Of a stretch of 64,000 nt of DNA, positions 33,432 through 42,618 are shown in pieces (position 1 is the stretch's first letter; each line of letters begins with the position of its first letter). Under the pieces are notes generated by a model, which worked only from the letters and a program-made list of their open reading frames with translations, was not told the DNA's origin and searched no databases. Source of the stretch: Actinomycetota bacterium (GTDB lineage: Bacteria > Actinomycetota > Thermoleophilia > Solirubrobacterales > Solirubrobacteraceae); contig JAFDWH010000004.1 of the NCBI GenBank assembly GCA_018268595.1, forward strand, positions 62,001 through 126,000, given 5' to 3'. Both the position numbers and the translations under genes were made by a program.

Positions 33432-36400
33432 TCACCGGACGCTCCGTCCGCTCGAGGCGCTCCGGGTCCTCTGGTGGTGGTGCCGGTGCGCTCTTCTCTT
33501 CTTGACGCATCTGATGCGCCCCTTGACCTTCTTACGCACGGTGCCTCTGCGGCACTTCCGCACTCTGTGTCTCGGCTTCGCCTGCTTGACGTTGCCGGCG
33601 CTGTGCAAGTCTCTCGACCCAGGGACCGCGCCGGGCGGCACCGAACCCTGAGCCCCCTGACAGCCGTCGCCGGTGCAGACGGTGGGGGCCACCGGGTCCG
33701 GAACCCCGCCGTTCACACGGACGTCGTAGACGTCGTAGTTGCCGTCGTTGTCCCACCCATTGAGCTGCTGGCGCGTCAGGATGAACACGTTTCTCCCGTC
33801 GGCGCTCGCGTCCAGGAAGTACGAGTCGCTCGGATCCTTACCGGTGGAGAGCAAGCGCGGCTCTCCCGTCAGCGTGTCGTACTCGTATGCATCGACTCTT
33901 CCGTTCACGTCGCCTGGCACAAGGGCCTCACGAGTGTTGAAGAACGCCCAGCGCCCGTCGTCGGTAAGCGAGCGGTTGAGGTGCATCGCAGTCACGGCGC
34001 CGCCCGTTCCCGCTCGTACCATGTCGGTGCCATCTGACGTGGCCGGCGCACCGGTTGGGTTACAGCTCGCGCATGACACAGTGCTAGTTGCCTCACTGTA
34101 AACGTACAACTCGCCACACGCCTCCGGTCCACTCTCCAGCGAGCTATTGGACGTGCACGCGTGGCCCTGGTCGTACCCTGTGACACCCTCGCCGCTGTGC
34201 GACATGAACAGCAGGGCCCTGCCGTCAGGCGTAACACGCGCGCGCATGAACCCGTTGATGAAGATCCATTGGGCCCGCGGGAGATTCTGATCCAAGTCAA
34301 TAGAAGGTCTCTGAATGCGGGCGACGTAACTGATGGCCCCATCGCGCCACTCAAAGATTGCATCAGAGCCAACAAACGGCCCTCTCGCTGCGATCTGCCT
34401 CCCGGCAATGAAATAGACAGCGTGCCCGTCGTCGCTAGCGCCGATGACGCCAGCAACATCCCCACCTGACACAAGCACGAGGTTGTGCGGATCGCTGTCA
34501 GGAAGCGCCGAGTCGTACGCGTACAAATGGGGCAGACCCGGAACCGCGTCGTCGGTGAGAGCCTCGGTCGATGTGAAGAAGACTCGGGATCCACTCGGAG
34601 TTGCTGTCCAGAAGGTCGCAGTTGCAGGACCGTTCGGATCTGGCGTTCCCCGCTCTGACGCATTCAGCTTGACCGTTAAGGCGTCAGGCGTGCCATTGTC
34701 GGTTCGCATGTAAAGCGCACCATCTGGCGTCGCGAAGAAAATCCGCCGACCATCATCCGAGATGGTCCGTCGCGTGTACCAACCACGCCCCGATGGACCC
34801 GGTCGCGCCGCCTTTGCACTCGGTGCGGGAGCACCGTCTGGCAGGATGCCTGCAAGCGTGACGGTGCCGTTGTGCCACTCGTAGAGGTAGGGCCCACCAG
34901 CCGGCGCATCGCCTGTGAGTTGGAAGGGCGACTCGAACAGCACGTGGCTGTAGTCAGCAGATGCCCCGACGAACACTGGCTGTGCAACGTCGTAGGTCGG
35001 CAACGCGAAGAAATCCGAGGGCATTTGGAGCGGGGACGAGCAGGCGGGACATGCGGTCACGAGGTCGTAGCTCCCCGGACCATGGGTGCGAAGGTCTCCG
35101 CGCACATACAGATTCAGGACTCTGGCTGTCATCGGGTCCTCAGTCACGGGGGACCAGGCATTAAAGACACCGTGGGACAGGTCGGCCGAGAACTCACCCT
35201 GCCAGAGCGGGTCGACTCCTCCAGTCAGAGCGAGCGCGTTCATCGCCTTTTGCGAGGGCGTGATGCCATGGGTGGTCCACCCGTTTGTTCCCGCCTGGCC
35301 TGTCCGCTGGCTCAGGTACTCAGCCGCCGCCCCTGTGCCTCGCACATCCCCAAACCCGGTCAACGACGCGAAGCTCACGGCGTCACCGCTCGCGCTTGCG
35401 CGGGTGCGCTGAGAATCGCCCATGACATCGCCGCCGTTCTTGTCTGGCGGAGACACCAGCTCATAGGCACGACAGTCAGGCAAAGCAGCCGACGGACCGG
35501 TTCGGAATTGCGCGTTTGAGCAGGCGCTCGCCACAAGTTGCGTATTAGTCGTAAAAGTCTTGTCGTCACCTGCACTCGTCCCGGCGACATTCGTCGCAAC
35601 AAGCCGATAGTGATACGTCGTCCCAGGCTGAAGTCCACCGACAAGACGAAACTCCTCAACGGTCAGGTTCCCTGAGCCGGCGTCCCCATCCTGCGTCACC
35701 GGCACGCTCGTGCCATAGCTCGTCGTCGGCCCGTACTCGAAGTAGTAGGTCGTCGCCGCGTGATGCGGATTGATGAACCCGCGCAGGACGACATGCGACG
35801 GAGTGATGTCCTCAGCCCGGTCACTGTCCACCGTCGGCGCAAGCGCGTCCGTCGTGAACTGGACATCAGACGAGATCACCGGCGCATTGAAGGGCCGCGC
35901 CGCCACCAACCGGACAAAGTACGTCTGGTTCGGGAGGAGATCGGTGAGCGACTGCGACACCGGCACGTCGCTGCTGCCGGAACCTGCGTCTTGATCGCTT
36001 GCGAGGGGGCTCCAGCTCGACTCGTCGGTGCTGATCTCGAAGTGCCAGCTCGTGTCGGTGCCCTGCGGGTTGACCGTGCCACTCGCCGACGCGCTATCGC
36101 TTGTGATGCCGGAGATCGGGTCCATCGAGACGGTCGCGGGCGTCAGTTCGGTCATGATGAAGACGCGCGCGTTGAAGCCGTCCGCCAGGTAGATCGTCGC
36201 TCCGGTCCCGTCGAGTGCGAGCCCAGACGAGTTGTTCGCCGTCGACCCGACGCCGTGCGTGTCGACCAGCGTCCCAGCCGGGTCCACCTCGATCACCCGC
36301 TGCTCAGAGAAGTCCTGCGCCCACTGGGCGATGTAGACGTGGTCGCTCGGGCCGATCGCGATCTCGGCCGGCAAGAAGACGTCGGTCGTGTCGAAGACCT

Positions 36401-37154
36401 CGTCGAACGCACCTGCGCTCGTAAAGCGCTCGACACGGCTGTTGCCCGAGTCGAGGACGTAGATGCGGCCGGTGGAGTCCACGGCGACACGAGTCGGGCC
36501 CTCGAACTGCCCATCCCCCGAACCCTCGGACCCGAACTGCGAGACGTACGCGCCTCTCGAGTCGAACTTCTCGATGCGATGGTTCGACGTGTCGGCGACA
36601 TAGACGGAGCCGTCCGATGGGTCGACCGCGGCCCCTTGGGGACCGCTGAACTGCCCATCGCCTGAGCCGGCGGTCCCGAACTGCGAGACATACGCTCCGG
36701 CGCTCGTGAACTTCTCGACCCGTGCGTTGTTGCCGTCGACCACGTACACCGAGCCGTCGGACTGGTCGATTGCGATCCCTTGCGGCGTGTCGAACTGGCC
36801 GTCCCCGGATCCGCCGACACCCGCTTGACAGGTGCTCGTGCAGGTCTGGAAGGCGCTGCTGCCGTCGGCGACGCCCCAACCCCAGGTGCGGATGAAGTTG
36901 CCGTCCGCGTCGAACTGCTGAACGCGGTTGTTGTACGTGTCGACGACATAGACGTCGCCGCTCGACGCGTTGACTGCAGTCGCTCCAGCAGCAGCGAACT
37001 GCCCCTCGGCCGATCCGGACGACCCGAAGACGCTCTTGACGCCCTTCCCGGCCCACGCAGCGCTCGTGCCGAGTGCAAGCGCAAAGACCGTCACGCATGC
37101 GACCAGCAAGCTCGTCAACGCCCACTTCCGGCGACCGGCAACAGCATCAGACAT
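33432..37154 (-). CDS. Large secreted NHL-repeat/Fn3 surface protein (1240 aa)
   Basis: A signal peptide (LLVACVTVFALALG, cleavage near AWA-GKG) is followed by about five NHL beta-propeller repeats (50-330) with the recurring GSGDGQF...PQGIAID and VYVVDxxNxRVEKF pattern. Two fibronectin-type modules follow (about 335-545; TTYYFEYGPTTSYGT, GLQPGTTYHYRLVATN), then a long second propeller-like region with SxDGRxxFFxT repeats. The C-terminus is a strongly basic tail with KCRRGTVRKKVKG and a second Cys (RCVKK) 13 residues after the first. It is extracellular or wall-associated; the ligand is unknown. Parts of the gene have visibly lower GC than the flanks. GAAGG precedes the ATG. Confidence 0.83.
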   Translation of the reverse strand: MSDAVAGRRKWALTSLLVACVTVFALALGTSAAWAGKGVKSVFGSSGSAEGQFAAAGATAVNASSGDVYVVDTYNNRVQQFDADGNFIRTWGWGVADGSSAFQTCTSTCQAGVGGSGDGQFDTPQGIAIDQSDGSVYVVDGNNARVEKFTSAGAYVSQFGTAGSGDGQFSGPQGAAVDPSDGSVYVADTSNHRIEKFDSRGAYVSQFGSEGSGDGQFEGPTRVAVDSTGRIYVLDSGNSRVERFTSAGAFDEVFDTTDVFLPAEIAIGPSDHVYIAQWAQDFSEQRVIEVDPAGTLVDTHGVGSTANNSSGLALDGTGATIYLADGFNARVFIMTELTPATVSMDPISGITSDSASASGTVNPQGTDTSWHFEISTDESSWSPLASDQDAGSGSSDVPVSQSLTDLLPNQTYFVRLVAARPFNAPVISSDVQFTTDALAPTVDSDRAEDITPSHVVLRGFINPHHAATTYYFEYGPTTSYGTSVPVTQDGDAGSGNLTVEEFRLVGGLQPGTTYHYRLVATNVAGTSAGDDKTFTTNTQLVASACSNAQFRTGPSAALPDCRAYELVSPPDKNGGDVMGDSQRTRASASGDAVSFASLTGFGDVRGTGAAAEYLSQRTGQAGTNGWTTHGITPSQKAMNALALTGGVDPLWQGEFSADLSHGVFNAWSPVTEDPMTARVLNLYVRGDLRTHGPGSYDLVTACPACSSPLQMPSDFFALPTYDVAQPVFVGASADYSHVLFESPFQLTGDAPAGGPYLYEWHNGTVTLAGILPDGAPAPSAKAARPGPSGRGWYTRRTISDDGRRIFFATPDGALYMRTDNGTPDALTVKLNASERGTPDPNGPATATFWTATPSGSRVFFTSTEALTDDAVPGLPHLYAYDSALPDSDPHNLVLVSGGDVAGVIGASDDGHAVYFIAGRQIAARGPFVGSDAIFEWRDGAISYVARIQRPSIDLDQNLPRAQWIFINGFMRARVTPDGRALLFMSHSGEGVTGYDQGHACTSNSSLESGPEACGELYVYSEATSTVSCASCNPTGAPATSDGTDMVRAGTGGAVTAMHLNRSLTDDGRWAFFNTREALVPGDVNGRVDAYEYDTLTGEPRLLSTGKDPSDSYFLDASADGRNVFILTRQQLNGWDNDGNYDVYDVRVNGGVPDPVAPTVCTGDGCQGAQGSVPPGAVPGSRDLHSAGNVKQAKPRHRVRKCRRGTVRKKVKGRIRCVKKRRAHRHHHQRTRSASSGRSVR

Positions 37155-37212
37155 CAGCGAGTTCCCTTCGTCGACACGAACGCACCATCACTCCCGGACC
37201 CATTCAGCTCAA

Positions 37213-37746
37213 TCACTGCCGGCTTCCAAGCCCGGTCACACATCCGGCGAAAGCAGCGCGGCGCCCGTTGACCGGGCGCTCGACCGCATACAGGGCCGCC
37301 GCCATACGCGCGCCTGCGGGGCCGCGTTGGGCGGCCGCAGTCAGCGCACGGGCTTGCAGCATCAAAGATCTCCGCACGTTGAGCGGGCGGCGCGCCTGCG
37401 CCCGTCTGGCTCGCACCAGCATGCGATGGAGTGCGGAAGCCGGCTGACCGAAGCGACGACAGGTCCGTGCAGCCGCGACTCGCACCCGCGGGTCTGTCGG
37501 TGCCTTGTTCTGCCGTGCAGCATTGTGGTCGCTCCGGTGCCCGCGGGCAGTCTTGCCCTCAGCCTTGTGCTTTGCCGAGAGGTCAGCGGTCGTTGACGTC
37601 CGGCCACTCGTCGCGGGACGTCTCCCCGTAGCGCCCGCGCCGCTGCCGCAACCGGCGGCGACGACGAGTGCGCAAACGACGAGCAGAGCGGCGCGCGCAA
37701 GCGCACCCACCCCGAAGACCTCTCTCTCCTCATTACGGTCCTTCAT
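37213..37746 (-). CDS. Putative lipoprotein, function unknown
   Basis: The 177-residue protein has a signal with lipobox VAAGC (Cys33), a Ser/Thr/Lys-rich linker, then an Arg/Ala-rich helical C-terminal domain with two cysteines (TCRRFG and AGCVTG). ATG 37746 is 12 bases downstream of an excellent promoter (TTGCAA, 17 bases, TACAGT), so the longer open frame starting upstream was rejected. It is encoded 58 bases downstream of the NHL protein's start, on the same strand and transcribed towards it. Confidence 0.68.
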   Translation of the reverse strand: MKDRNEEREVFGVGALARAALLVVCALVVAAGCGSGAGATGRRPATSGRTSTTADLSAKHKAEGKTARGHRSDHNAARQNKAPTDPRVRVAAARTCRRFGQPASALHRMLVRARRAQARRPLNVRRSLMLQARALTAAAQRGPAGARMAAALYAVERPVNGRRAAFAGCVTGLGSRQ

Positions 37747-37758
37747 GGGTCGCGACGG

Positions 37759-37787
37759 ACTGTAGACGCGCATGGCTCTTATTGCAA
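37759..37787 (-). promoter_or_regulatory. Promoter of the lipoprotein gene
   Basis: On the minus strand, TTGCAA (37782-37787) and TACAGT (37759-37764) are separated by 17 bases, 12 bases before the ATG. Confidence 0.6.
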
Positions 37788-37823
37788 GGAGGCACTGTCA
37801 GAGCAGCTCTGGCGACCGCTCTT

Positions 37824-37852
37824 TTGACACCCAGACTTGAGGTCTGTACGCT
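37824..37852 (+). promoter_or_regulatory. Strong promoter-like element upstream of a structured region
   Basis: A perfect TTGACA (37824-37829), a 17-base spacer and TACGCT (37847-37852) predict a start near 37859. The spacer holds a small inverted repeat (CAGAC/GTCTG). No gene starts soon after, so the transcript has a long non-coding 5' part. Confidence 0.6.
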
Positions 37853-37858
37853 TGCCCC

Positions 37859-38048
37859 CGCGTCGGGGGAACGGACTCTGGGAAGTCCAGAGTGCCCGCT
37901 CGGTCAACACCGGCGTGGCGCCTGCACACGCTGCGCGCCAGGGGGAAATCGCTGCTCGACGTTCCGACCGGTACTCGCCGGTGAGGAGTAAGGGCAGTCT
38001 CACCAGATCGGAGGTGGGTTCATCACTCGACGCAGATCTGCGTCTTTT
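37859..38048 (+). ncRNA. Candidate structured RNA or riboregulatory leader
   Basis: About 190 bases between a consensus promoter and a terminator-like hairpin contain no open frame with support, but several stems: ACTCTGG/CCAGAGT with a five-base loop at 37875-37893, CCGGT-type pairs near 37960-37985, and the final GACGCA/TGCGTC hairpin followed by TTTT. It ends 92 bases before the ATG of a secreted-protein gene on the same strand. It may be a small RNA or a transcription attenuator for that gene. I do not recognise a known riboswitch class. Confidence 0.35.
38029..38048 (+). terminator. Terminator-like hairpin with T-run
   Basis: GACGCA-GATC-TGCGTC followed by TTTT, at the end of the candidate RNA and upstream of the 38141 gene. 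Confidence 0.5.
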
Positions 38049-38140
38049 GGAGGCGACTCGCGGCGCATGGCGCGCCCGCCCCGCGCAACCGGTCCGCGCA
38101 CCGTCGGCCTCGCTACGACTACTCCTTAGGAGACATCTCA

Positions 38141-38788
38141 ATGCGGACACGCAGCAAGCTCCTGCTGACTGCCCTCACCGCGGCCTTCGTCATGGCTGCA
38201 GCCGTGGGCACCGCCAGTGCCGGTCGCTTCTCGACCAGTGAACAGAGGTTTAGAGTCACCTGGTCGAGCCTTGAACTCTCCGGCTTCGCCACCAACGTCA
38301 GGTGCGCGGTCACCCTTGAAGGCTCATACCACTACAGGACGTTCGCGAAGACTCCTGAAGCGCTAGTTGGCTATGTCACTGGCGTCACGGTCAGGCACCC
38401 GTGCACCGGTGGTGAAGCGTGGGCCTTCAATGGCACTGAAAACCTAGAAGGCACTACGCTTAGCAACAGCCTTCCGTGGCACATTCGTTATGAATCCTTT
38501 GCTAGTGCACTACCTGAAATAAGAGAAATCATACAGAGACTGATCGGCTCAAGATTCCTAGTCAAGGCCACGTTCCTCGGCATCACCGTCAGGTGCACCT
38601 ACACCACGTCGACCACGGAACCGGCCAGAGGCCCGGCAAACCGTGAAACGGCGACCAGGGTCTTGACCGAACTGAGAGCAGAAGGCACCATAAGGTCTGA
38701 AACCGGTGGATGCCCAAGCGGAACGTTTGCAGGTTCCGGACCGATCACAACGCCCGCCGGCGCAAGGATCACCGTCACCCTAATATAG
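38141..38788 (+). CDS. Small secreted protein (215 aa), function unknown
   Basis: The protein has a signal peptide (MRTRSKLLLTALTAAFVMAA..., cleavage after TASA) and a mature part of about 187 residues rich in Thr and Gly with Cys pairs in NVRCAV, RHPCTGG, TVRCTY and GGCPSG, suggesting disulfides in an extracellular beta-fold. The ATG follows AGGAG by eight bases. GC is clearly lower than in the flanks. A second, decayed copy lies directly downstream. The tail TGGCPSGTFAGSGPITTP is the best-conserved part between the copies. Function is unknown. Confidence 0.82.
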   Translation: MRTRSKLLLTALTAAFVMAAAVGTASAGRFSTSEQRFRVTWSSLELSGFATNVRCAVTLEGSYHYRTFAKTPEALVGYVTGVTVRHPCTGGEAWAFNGTENLEGTTLSNSLPWHIRYESFASALPEIREIIQRLIGSRFLVKATFLGITVRCTYTTSTTEPARGPANRETATRVLTELRAEGTIRSETGGCPSGTFAGSGPITTPAGARITVTLI

Positions 38789-38828
38789 GCTTCACCCTGA
38801 TATAGGCTACAAGCCTGATCTGGCAGTC

Positions 38829-38857
38829 GCACGGGGGCCGAATTTCGGCCCCCGTGC
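38829..38857 (+). terminator. Intrinsic terminator after the secreted protein gene
   Basis: GCACGGGGGCCGAA pairs with TTCGGCCCCCGTGC around a central base, a nearly perfect 29-base palindrome. It is 40 bases after the stop and followed by CCATTCTTG. Confidence 0.7.
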
Positions 38858-39030
38858 CCATTCTTGTAGATAGCGGTGCCGAGCGGTCGAGGCAGTCAGC
38901 GTCGTGCCGACGTCGATGCGTCGATACGCTTGGCAGCCTATCGTCGCCTTCCTTATCAAGAACACATCGAAGGCGACGGCCTCCACCGCCTACATCGACG
39001 GTCAGCGCCTGTTCCATGGGAGACAACTCG

Positions 39031-39666
39031 ATGCGGACACACAGCAAGCTCCTGCTGACTGCCGTCGCCGCCGCCTTCTTCACGGCTGCGGCTGCGGGCA
39101 CAGCCAATGCCGGGCCGCTTCTCGACCAGTGAACAGAGTTCGCGTCGCCTCGTCGAGCCTTCATTCTCGGCTGCTTTACCAATATTAGGTGCTCTCTGAA
39201 ACGCTTGAAAGGTCATACCACTACAGGACGTTCGCTAAGAGCCAGGAAGCCCTAATCGGCTATGTCACTGGCGCCACCATCAGGCATCCGTGCACTGGCG
39301 CAGAAGTCTTGGTATACAACGGCAGCGAACCCGAACCCTAGAGGGCACAGCTCTCTCGACTAGCCTCCCGTGGCATATACGCTACGAGGCCTTCGGCAGA
39401 TTAACATAACAGGATCCACAGAGACTCATAAGTCACTAATAGAATCAGCGTTCCTTGGTGTCACGGTGAGGTGCACCTACACCTCTTCCGCCGGGGAACC
39501 CGCAACGGGTTCGGCAGGGCGCAATGTGACAACAAGGGCGCTCATGGAACTTGGAGCCGAAGGCACCATAAGGTCCGAAACCGGCGGTTGCCCGAGTGTA
39601 ACCTTCCTCGGCAATGGCCCGATCACGACGCCAGGTGGCGGAGCGATCACTGTCACACTAATGTGA
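39031..39666 (+). pseudogene. Decayed tandem copy of the small secreted protein gene
   Basis: The start is intact (MRTHSKLLLTAVAAAFF, cleavage after ANA, with GGGAG upstream), but an extra G at about 39108-39112 shifts the frame and produces a stop after 33 codons. Homology to the 38141 protein resumes in other frames (HYRTFAKS-like, LPWHIRYEAFG) and finally runs without interruption to 39666 (FLGVTVRCTYTSS, SETGGCPSVTF, GNGPITTPGGG). At least two frameshifts separate the parts. This is a recent tandem duplication undergoing decay, or a sequence with assembly errors. Confidence 0.75.
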
Positions 39667-39749
39667 GACGACAGTCGATAAGCTGAAGTAAGGCGACCCG
39701 GGGCGCATCGGCCTTTGCTGTGTACGAATAGAACCACCACATCGAACCA

Positions 39750-42395
39750 TCAGCCGGGCACGCGCTGGCGGCGGTGCGCCGCCAAGCCGCCCAGCGTAAG
39801 CCCCGCCAGCAACCCTACGAGTGACAACAGCACCCCCACCCGCAGCCCCGGCACCCGATACCGCCACTCCACCAGGTGCGCGCCGGCCGGCACGGCCACG
39901 CCGCGCATCACGTCGTTGACCCGAACCGGAGGGGCGGGGTGGCCGTCGACCTGGACGCTCCAGCCCGGTGCCCAACTGTCGTTCAGCACCACCAGCCCCG
40001 GCCTGTCCAGCTCCGCGTGGAGCGCCACGTCGGCGTTCGATCGGTCGACGACCGAGACGCGGCCCGTCGAGCCGCCCGCGCGGGGCGACCCGCCGGCGCC
40101 CGCTCCCCCCGCCGCCCCCGCGACCCCGGAAGCAGCCAGCGCAGCTGTCCCCTCCGCACCCCGCTCCACCACCGCTTCGCGGCGCGGATCGAAGCCCGAT
40201 TCCGCGAGCGTCGCGACCGTCCCCGCCTCGCCTTCGACCACCCGCACCCGCACGGGCACGAGCGCCCGCGGCGCCGCCCGGTCGTTCGAGAAGATCCGCG
40301 CGTCTATCCCGTCGTACGCGCGCCTCAGCCCCCGGAGCGCTTCTTCGCCCGTTCCGCCGTTCCCGAGTTCTGTGCCGGGGTTCGTCACGACGTACCGCGC
40401 CCCCAGCACGCTCATCACCTGCAGCGCCGCCGGGCTCACCAATTCCATCGTCAGCGTCGTCCAGTCGAGCTGTTCCGATTCGGCGGTCCGCCAGAAGCGC
40501 AAGTAGCGACCCGAGGGCTGGGGCGGGTCGTAGCCGCGGATGTCTCGAAGCCCGTATGTGAGAGCCCAGTCGTTCGTCAGCGCTTCTTCGATCCCGACTA
40601 TCCGCCCCTCGGCCTCATGCTTCTGCAGGAACGCGATCGCGTCCGTCCGCGGCGGGATCACCTTCGACGCGGGCCCCATCGGCTGGTAGCCGTGCGCGAA
40701 GTGCAGCATGTCGAACGCCGCCAGCAGCACGATCCCCGCAGCGACCAACGCACGCCGCTCCGGCCACCGCCGCGCCGCCAGCAGCGCAACCCCCACCCCG
40801 ACCACCAACAGCAGGAACCACGCGACGCTCGTCGCCGCCAGCACCGCGTCGGACGGGAAGTCCTTGCCGCTCACGAAGTGCACGACCGTGTCGCCGAGCG
40901 CCGTCGCGCCGCCCCTCTCCGACGTCGCCGCCACCAGCCCCGCCACGCCGGCCAGCCCGGCCGCGACGAGCACGCCCAGCCGCCGGCGGTCTCCCGCCGG
41001 CCGCTCGAGCAGCGCCTCCAGCCCGAACGCCGCCAGCACCGACATCCCCATCGCCCACACGAAGTGCAGCCGCTGGTTCTGCACCTGTTCGAACAGCGGC
41101 AGGTGCGTGATGAGCTGCCACAGCCCCGGGAAGTGCAGCGGGATCGCAAGCCCCAGCACCGCCAGCACGGCGAACGGGCCCTTGCTGCGCCAGCGCCCCC
41201 CGGCGGCCACGCCGACGAGCGCGAGCAGCAGCCCGACCGTCCCCGCGTAGAACGTGCGCTCGTTGTAGTTCAACGGCACGAACAGCCGTGCCGAGACCCG
41301 CGTGATCGGTCCCCGCGTCTCGATCGCGCTCGGCCGCCCCCACCAGTCCGGGAACACGACCGTGCGGATCGCCGAGAACGGCATCTGCGTGCCTGGCAGC
41401 GTCCCGCGGCCGTGGGCGCGTGCCGCGGTGCCGACCGTCCCGTGCGTCGAGAGCGCCTCCGGCACCAGCATGAACGCCATCAGCAGGCTCCCGAGCGCCA
41501 GCCCGCCGGCCGCGAAGCCGAACGGCACCAGGCGCCGCCCAAGCGGCACGTCGCGCGGGAGGAACGCCGCCCGCAGGAGCGCGTACATCCCGACCGCCGC
41601 CATCAGGTGCACCTGCATCCCCGGATGCCCGCCGCCGAGCCCGATCGCGGTCGCGAGCGCCAGCCCCAGCAGCGACCCGAGCCGCCCGCCGCCCTCGCGG
41701 CGGTAGATCCGCTCGACGAGCCACAGCATCCACGGCAGCAGCGCCGCGACGGCCGGCAGCGTCTCGTGCGTCAGCCACACGATGTTGATCGCGCTGAAGC
41801 TGAAGCAGACCCCCGCCAGCAGCGCGGGCAGGAAGCCGAGCCGCAGCTCGCGCACGAGCAGGTAGCTGCCGAAGCCCGCCGCCCACAGCTTCAGCGCCGC
41901 GCCGACGCCGATCCCATAGTTGAGCGGCAGGATCCACAGCGGCAGGCTGAAGATCGAGAACAGCCCCGTCTGCGGGTTCGACCACAGCGGGATGCCGCCC
42001 AGCACGTACGGGTTCCACGACGGGAACGTCCCTTCGTGCAGCATCCTGCGCACGAGGAAGCGCCACGGGTAGTCGGCCGTGGGCACGTCCGACAGCAGCG
42101 GGTTCAGGTACCTGCCGACGTCGTCCGGCGCGAACGCCTTCCACGGCGTCGACCCGTACAGCACGGAGAGCGGCGACAGCAGCTCGCCGCGCACGAGCGC
42201 GGGCCACAGGTACACGAGCACGAACAGGCCGAACAGCAGCGCGGCCGCGATGTTCGGATGCGCGAACAGGTACCGCGACGGGGCGCTCGAGCGCAGTGTC
42301 TGCGCGAGCGCTCCGCCGCGGGCGCCGCTGCCTCCCCCAGGCGCATGCCGCCCCCTCGGCCGCGCCGGCCGCGTCGCTTGGCTCCCCCGGGCCAT
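39750..42395 (-). CDS. YfhO-like polytopic membrane protein
   Basis: The 881-residue protein has 11-13 predicted helices and then a soluble C-terminal domain. PTADYPWRFLVRRMLHEGTF, PSWNPYVLGGIPLWSNPQTG and the later VLGARYVVTNPG and GLVVLNDSWAPGWSVQVDG follow the YfhO/GT-C pattern of proteins that glycosylate teichoic acids or lipids with undecaprenyl-linked sugars. The basic/Gly-rich N-terminus is poorly conserved; ATG 42395 is the first good start and GAGG lies upstream. It is divergent from the transketolase/glycosyltransferase cluster and likely acts on the same cell-surface glycan. Confidence 0.82.
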   Translation of the reverse strand: MARGSQATRPARPRGRHAPGGGSGARGGALAQTLRSSAPSRYLFAHPNIAAALLFGLFVLVYLWPALVRGELLSPLSVLYGSTPWKAFAPDDVGRYLNPLLSDVPTADYPWRFLVRRMLHEGTFPSWNPYVLGGIPLWSNPQTGLFSIFSLPLWILPLNYGIGVGAALKLWAAGFGSYLLVRELRLGFLPALLAGVCFSFSAINIVWLTHETLPAVAALLPWMLWLVERIYRREGGGRLGSLLGLALATAIGLGGGHPGMQVHLMAAVGMYALLRAAFLPRDVPLGRRLVPFGFAAGGLALGSLLMAFMLVPEALSTHGTVGTAARAHGRGTLPGTQMPFSAIRTVVFPDWWGRPSAIETRGPITRVSARLFVPLNYNERTFYAGTVGLLLALVGVAAGGRWRSKGPFAVLAVLGLAIPLHFPGLWQLITHLPLFEQVQNQRLHFVWAMGMSVLAAFGLEALLERPAGDRRRLGVLVAAGLAGVAGLVAATSERGGATALGDTVVHFVSGKDFPSDAVLAATSVAWFLLLVVGVGVALLAARRWPERRALVAAGIVLLAAFDMLHFAHGYQPMGPASKVIPPRTDAIAFLQKHEAEGRIVGIEEALTNDWALTYGLRDIRGYDPPQPSGRYLRFWRTAESEQLDWTTLTMELVSPAALQVMSVLGARYVVTNPGTELGNGGTGEEALRGLRRAYDGIDARIFSNDRAAPRALVPVRVRVVEGEAGTVATLAESGFDPRREAVVERGAEGTAALAASGVAGAAGGAGAGGSPRAGGSTGRVSVVDRSNADVALHAELDRPGLVVLNDSWAPGWSVQVDGHPAPPVRVNDVMRGVAVPAGAHLVEWRYRVPGLRVGVLLSLVGLLAGLTLGGLAAHRRQRVPG

Positions 42396-42466
42396 GAGGC
42401 GATCCTCGCACAACGAGACGCCTCGATGTGCACCTTAACGGGCTGGCTGATCTACCGCCACCCTGG

Positions 42467-42618
42467 TTGACACCGCGCCATATAATTGCTGGGGATCGTC
42501 CGCACTCGAAGCTTCGTGGGGGAGCGGCGGGCGACATCCGCAGCGCGGTCTGTCAGGCGTCGGGGAGCGACGCCCGGCAGCCGCTGCCCGTCCACGGCCC
42601 TGGGGGACCGCACACGCC
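42467..42618 (+). promoter_or_regulatory. Promoter and structured leader of the glycan cluster
   Basis: A perfect TATAAT (42481-42486) is striking in this GC-rich DNA; TTGACA lies only eight bases before it, so the two do not form one standard promoter. The following 130-base leader holds two strong small stems (GGCGTC/GACGCC with a seven-base loop, then GGCAGC/GCTGCC) before the transketolase-like gene. No known riboswitch class is recognised. Confidence 0.4.

Noticed and set aside
39876-42470. A plus-strand open frame of 864 codons opposite the YfhO-like gene
   Set aside because: Composition is Arg/Gln/His-rich with no domain pattern; the minus-strand gene has clear membrane helices.
42467-42486. 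TTGACA and TATAAT read as one classical promoter
   Set aside because: The spacer is only eight bases, too short for a sigma70 promoter.
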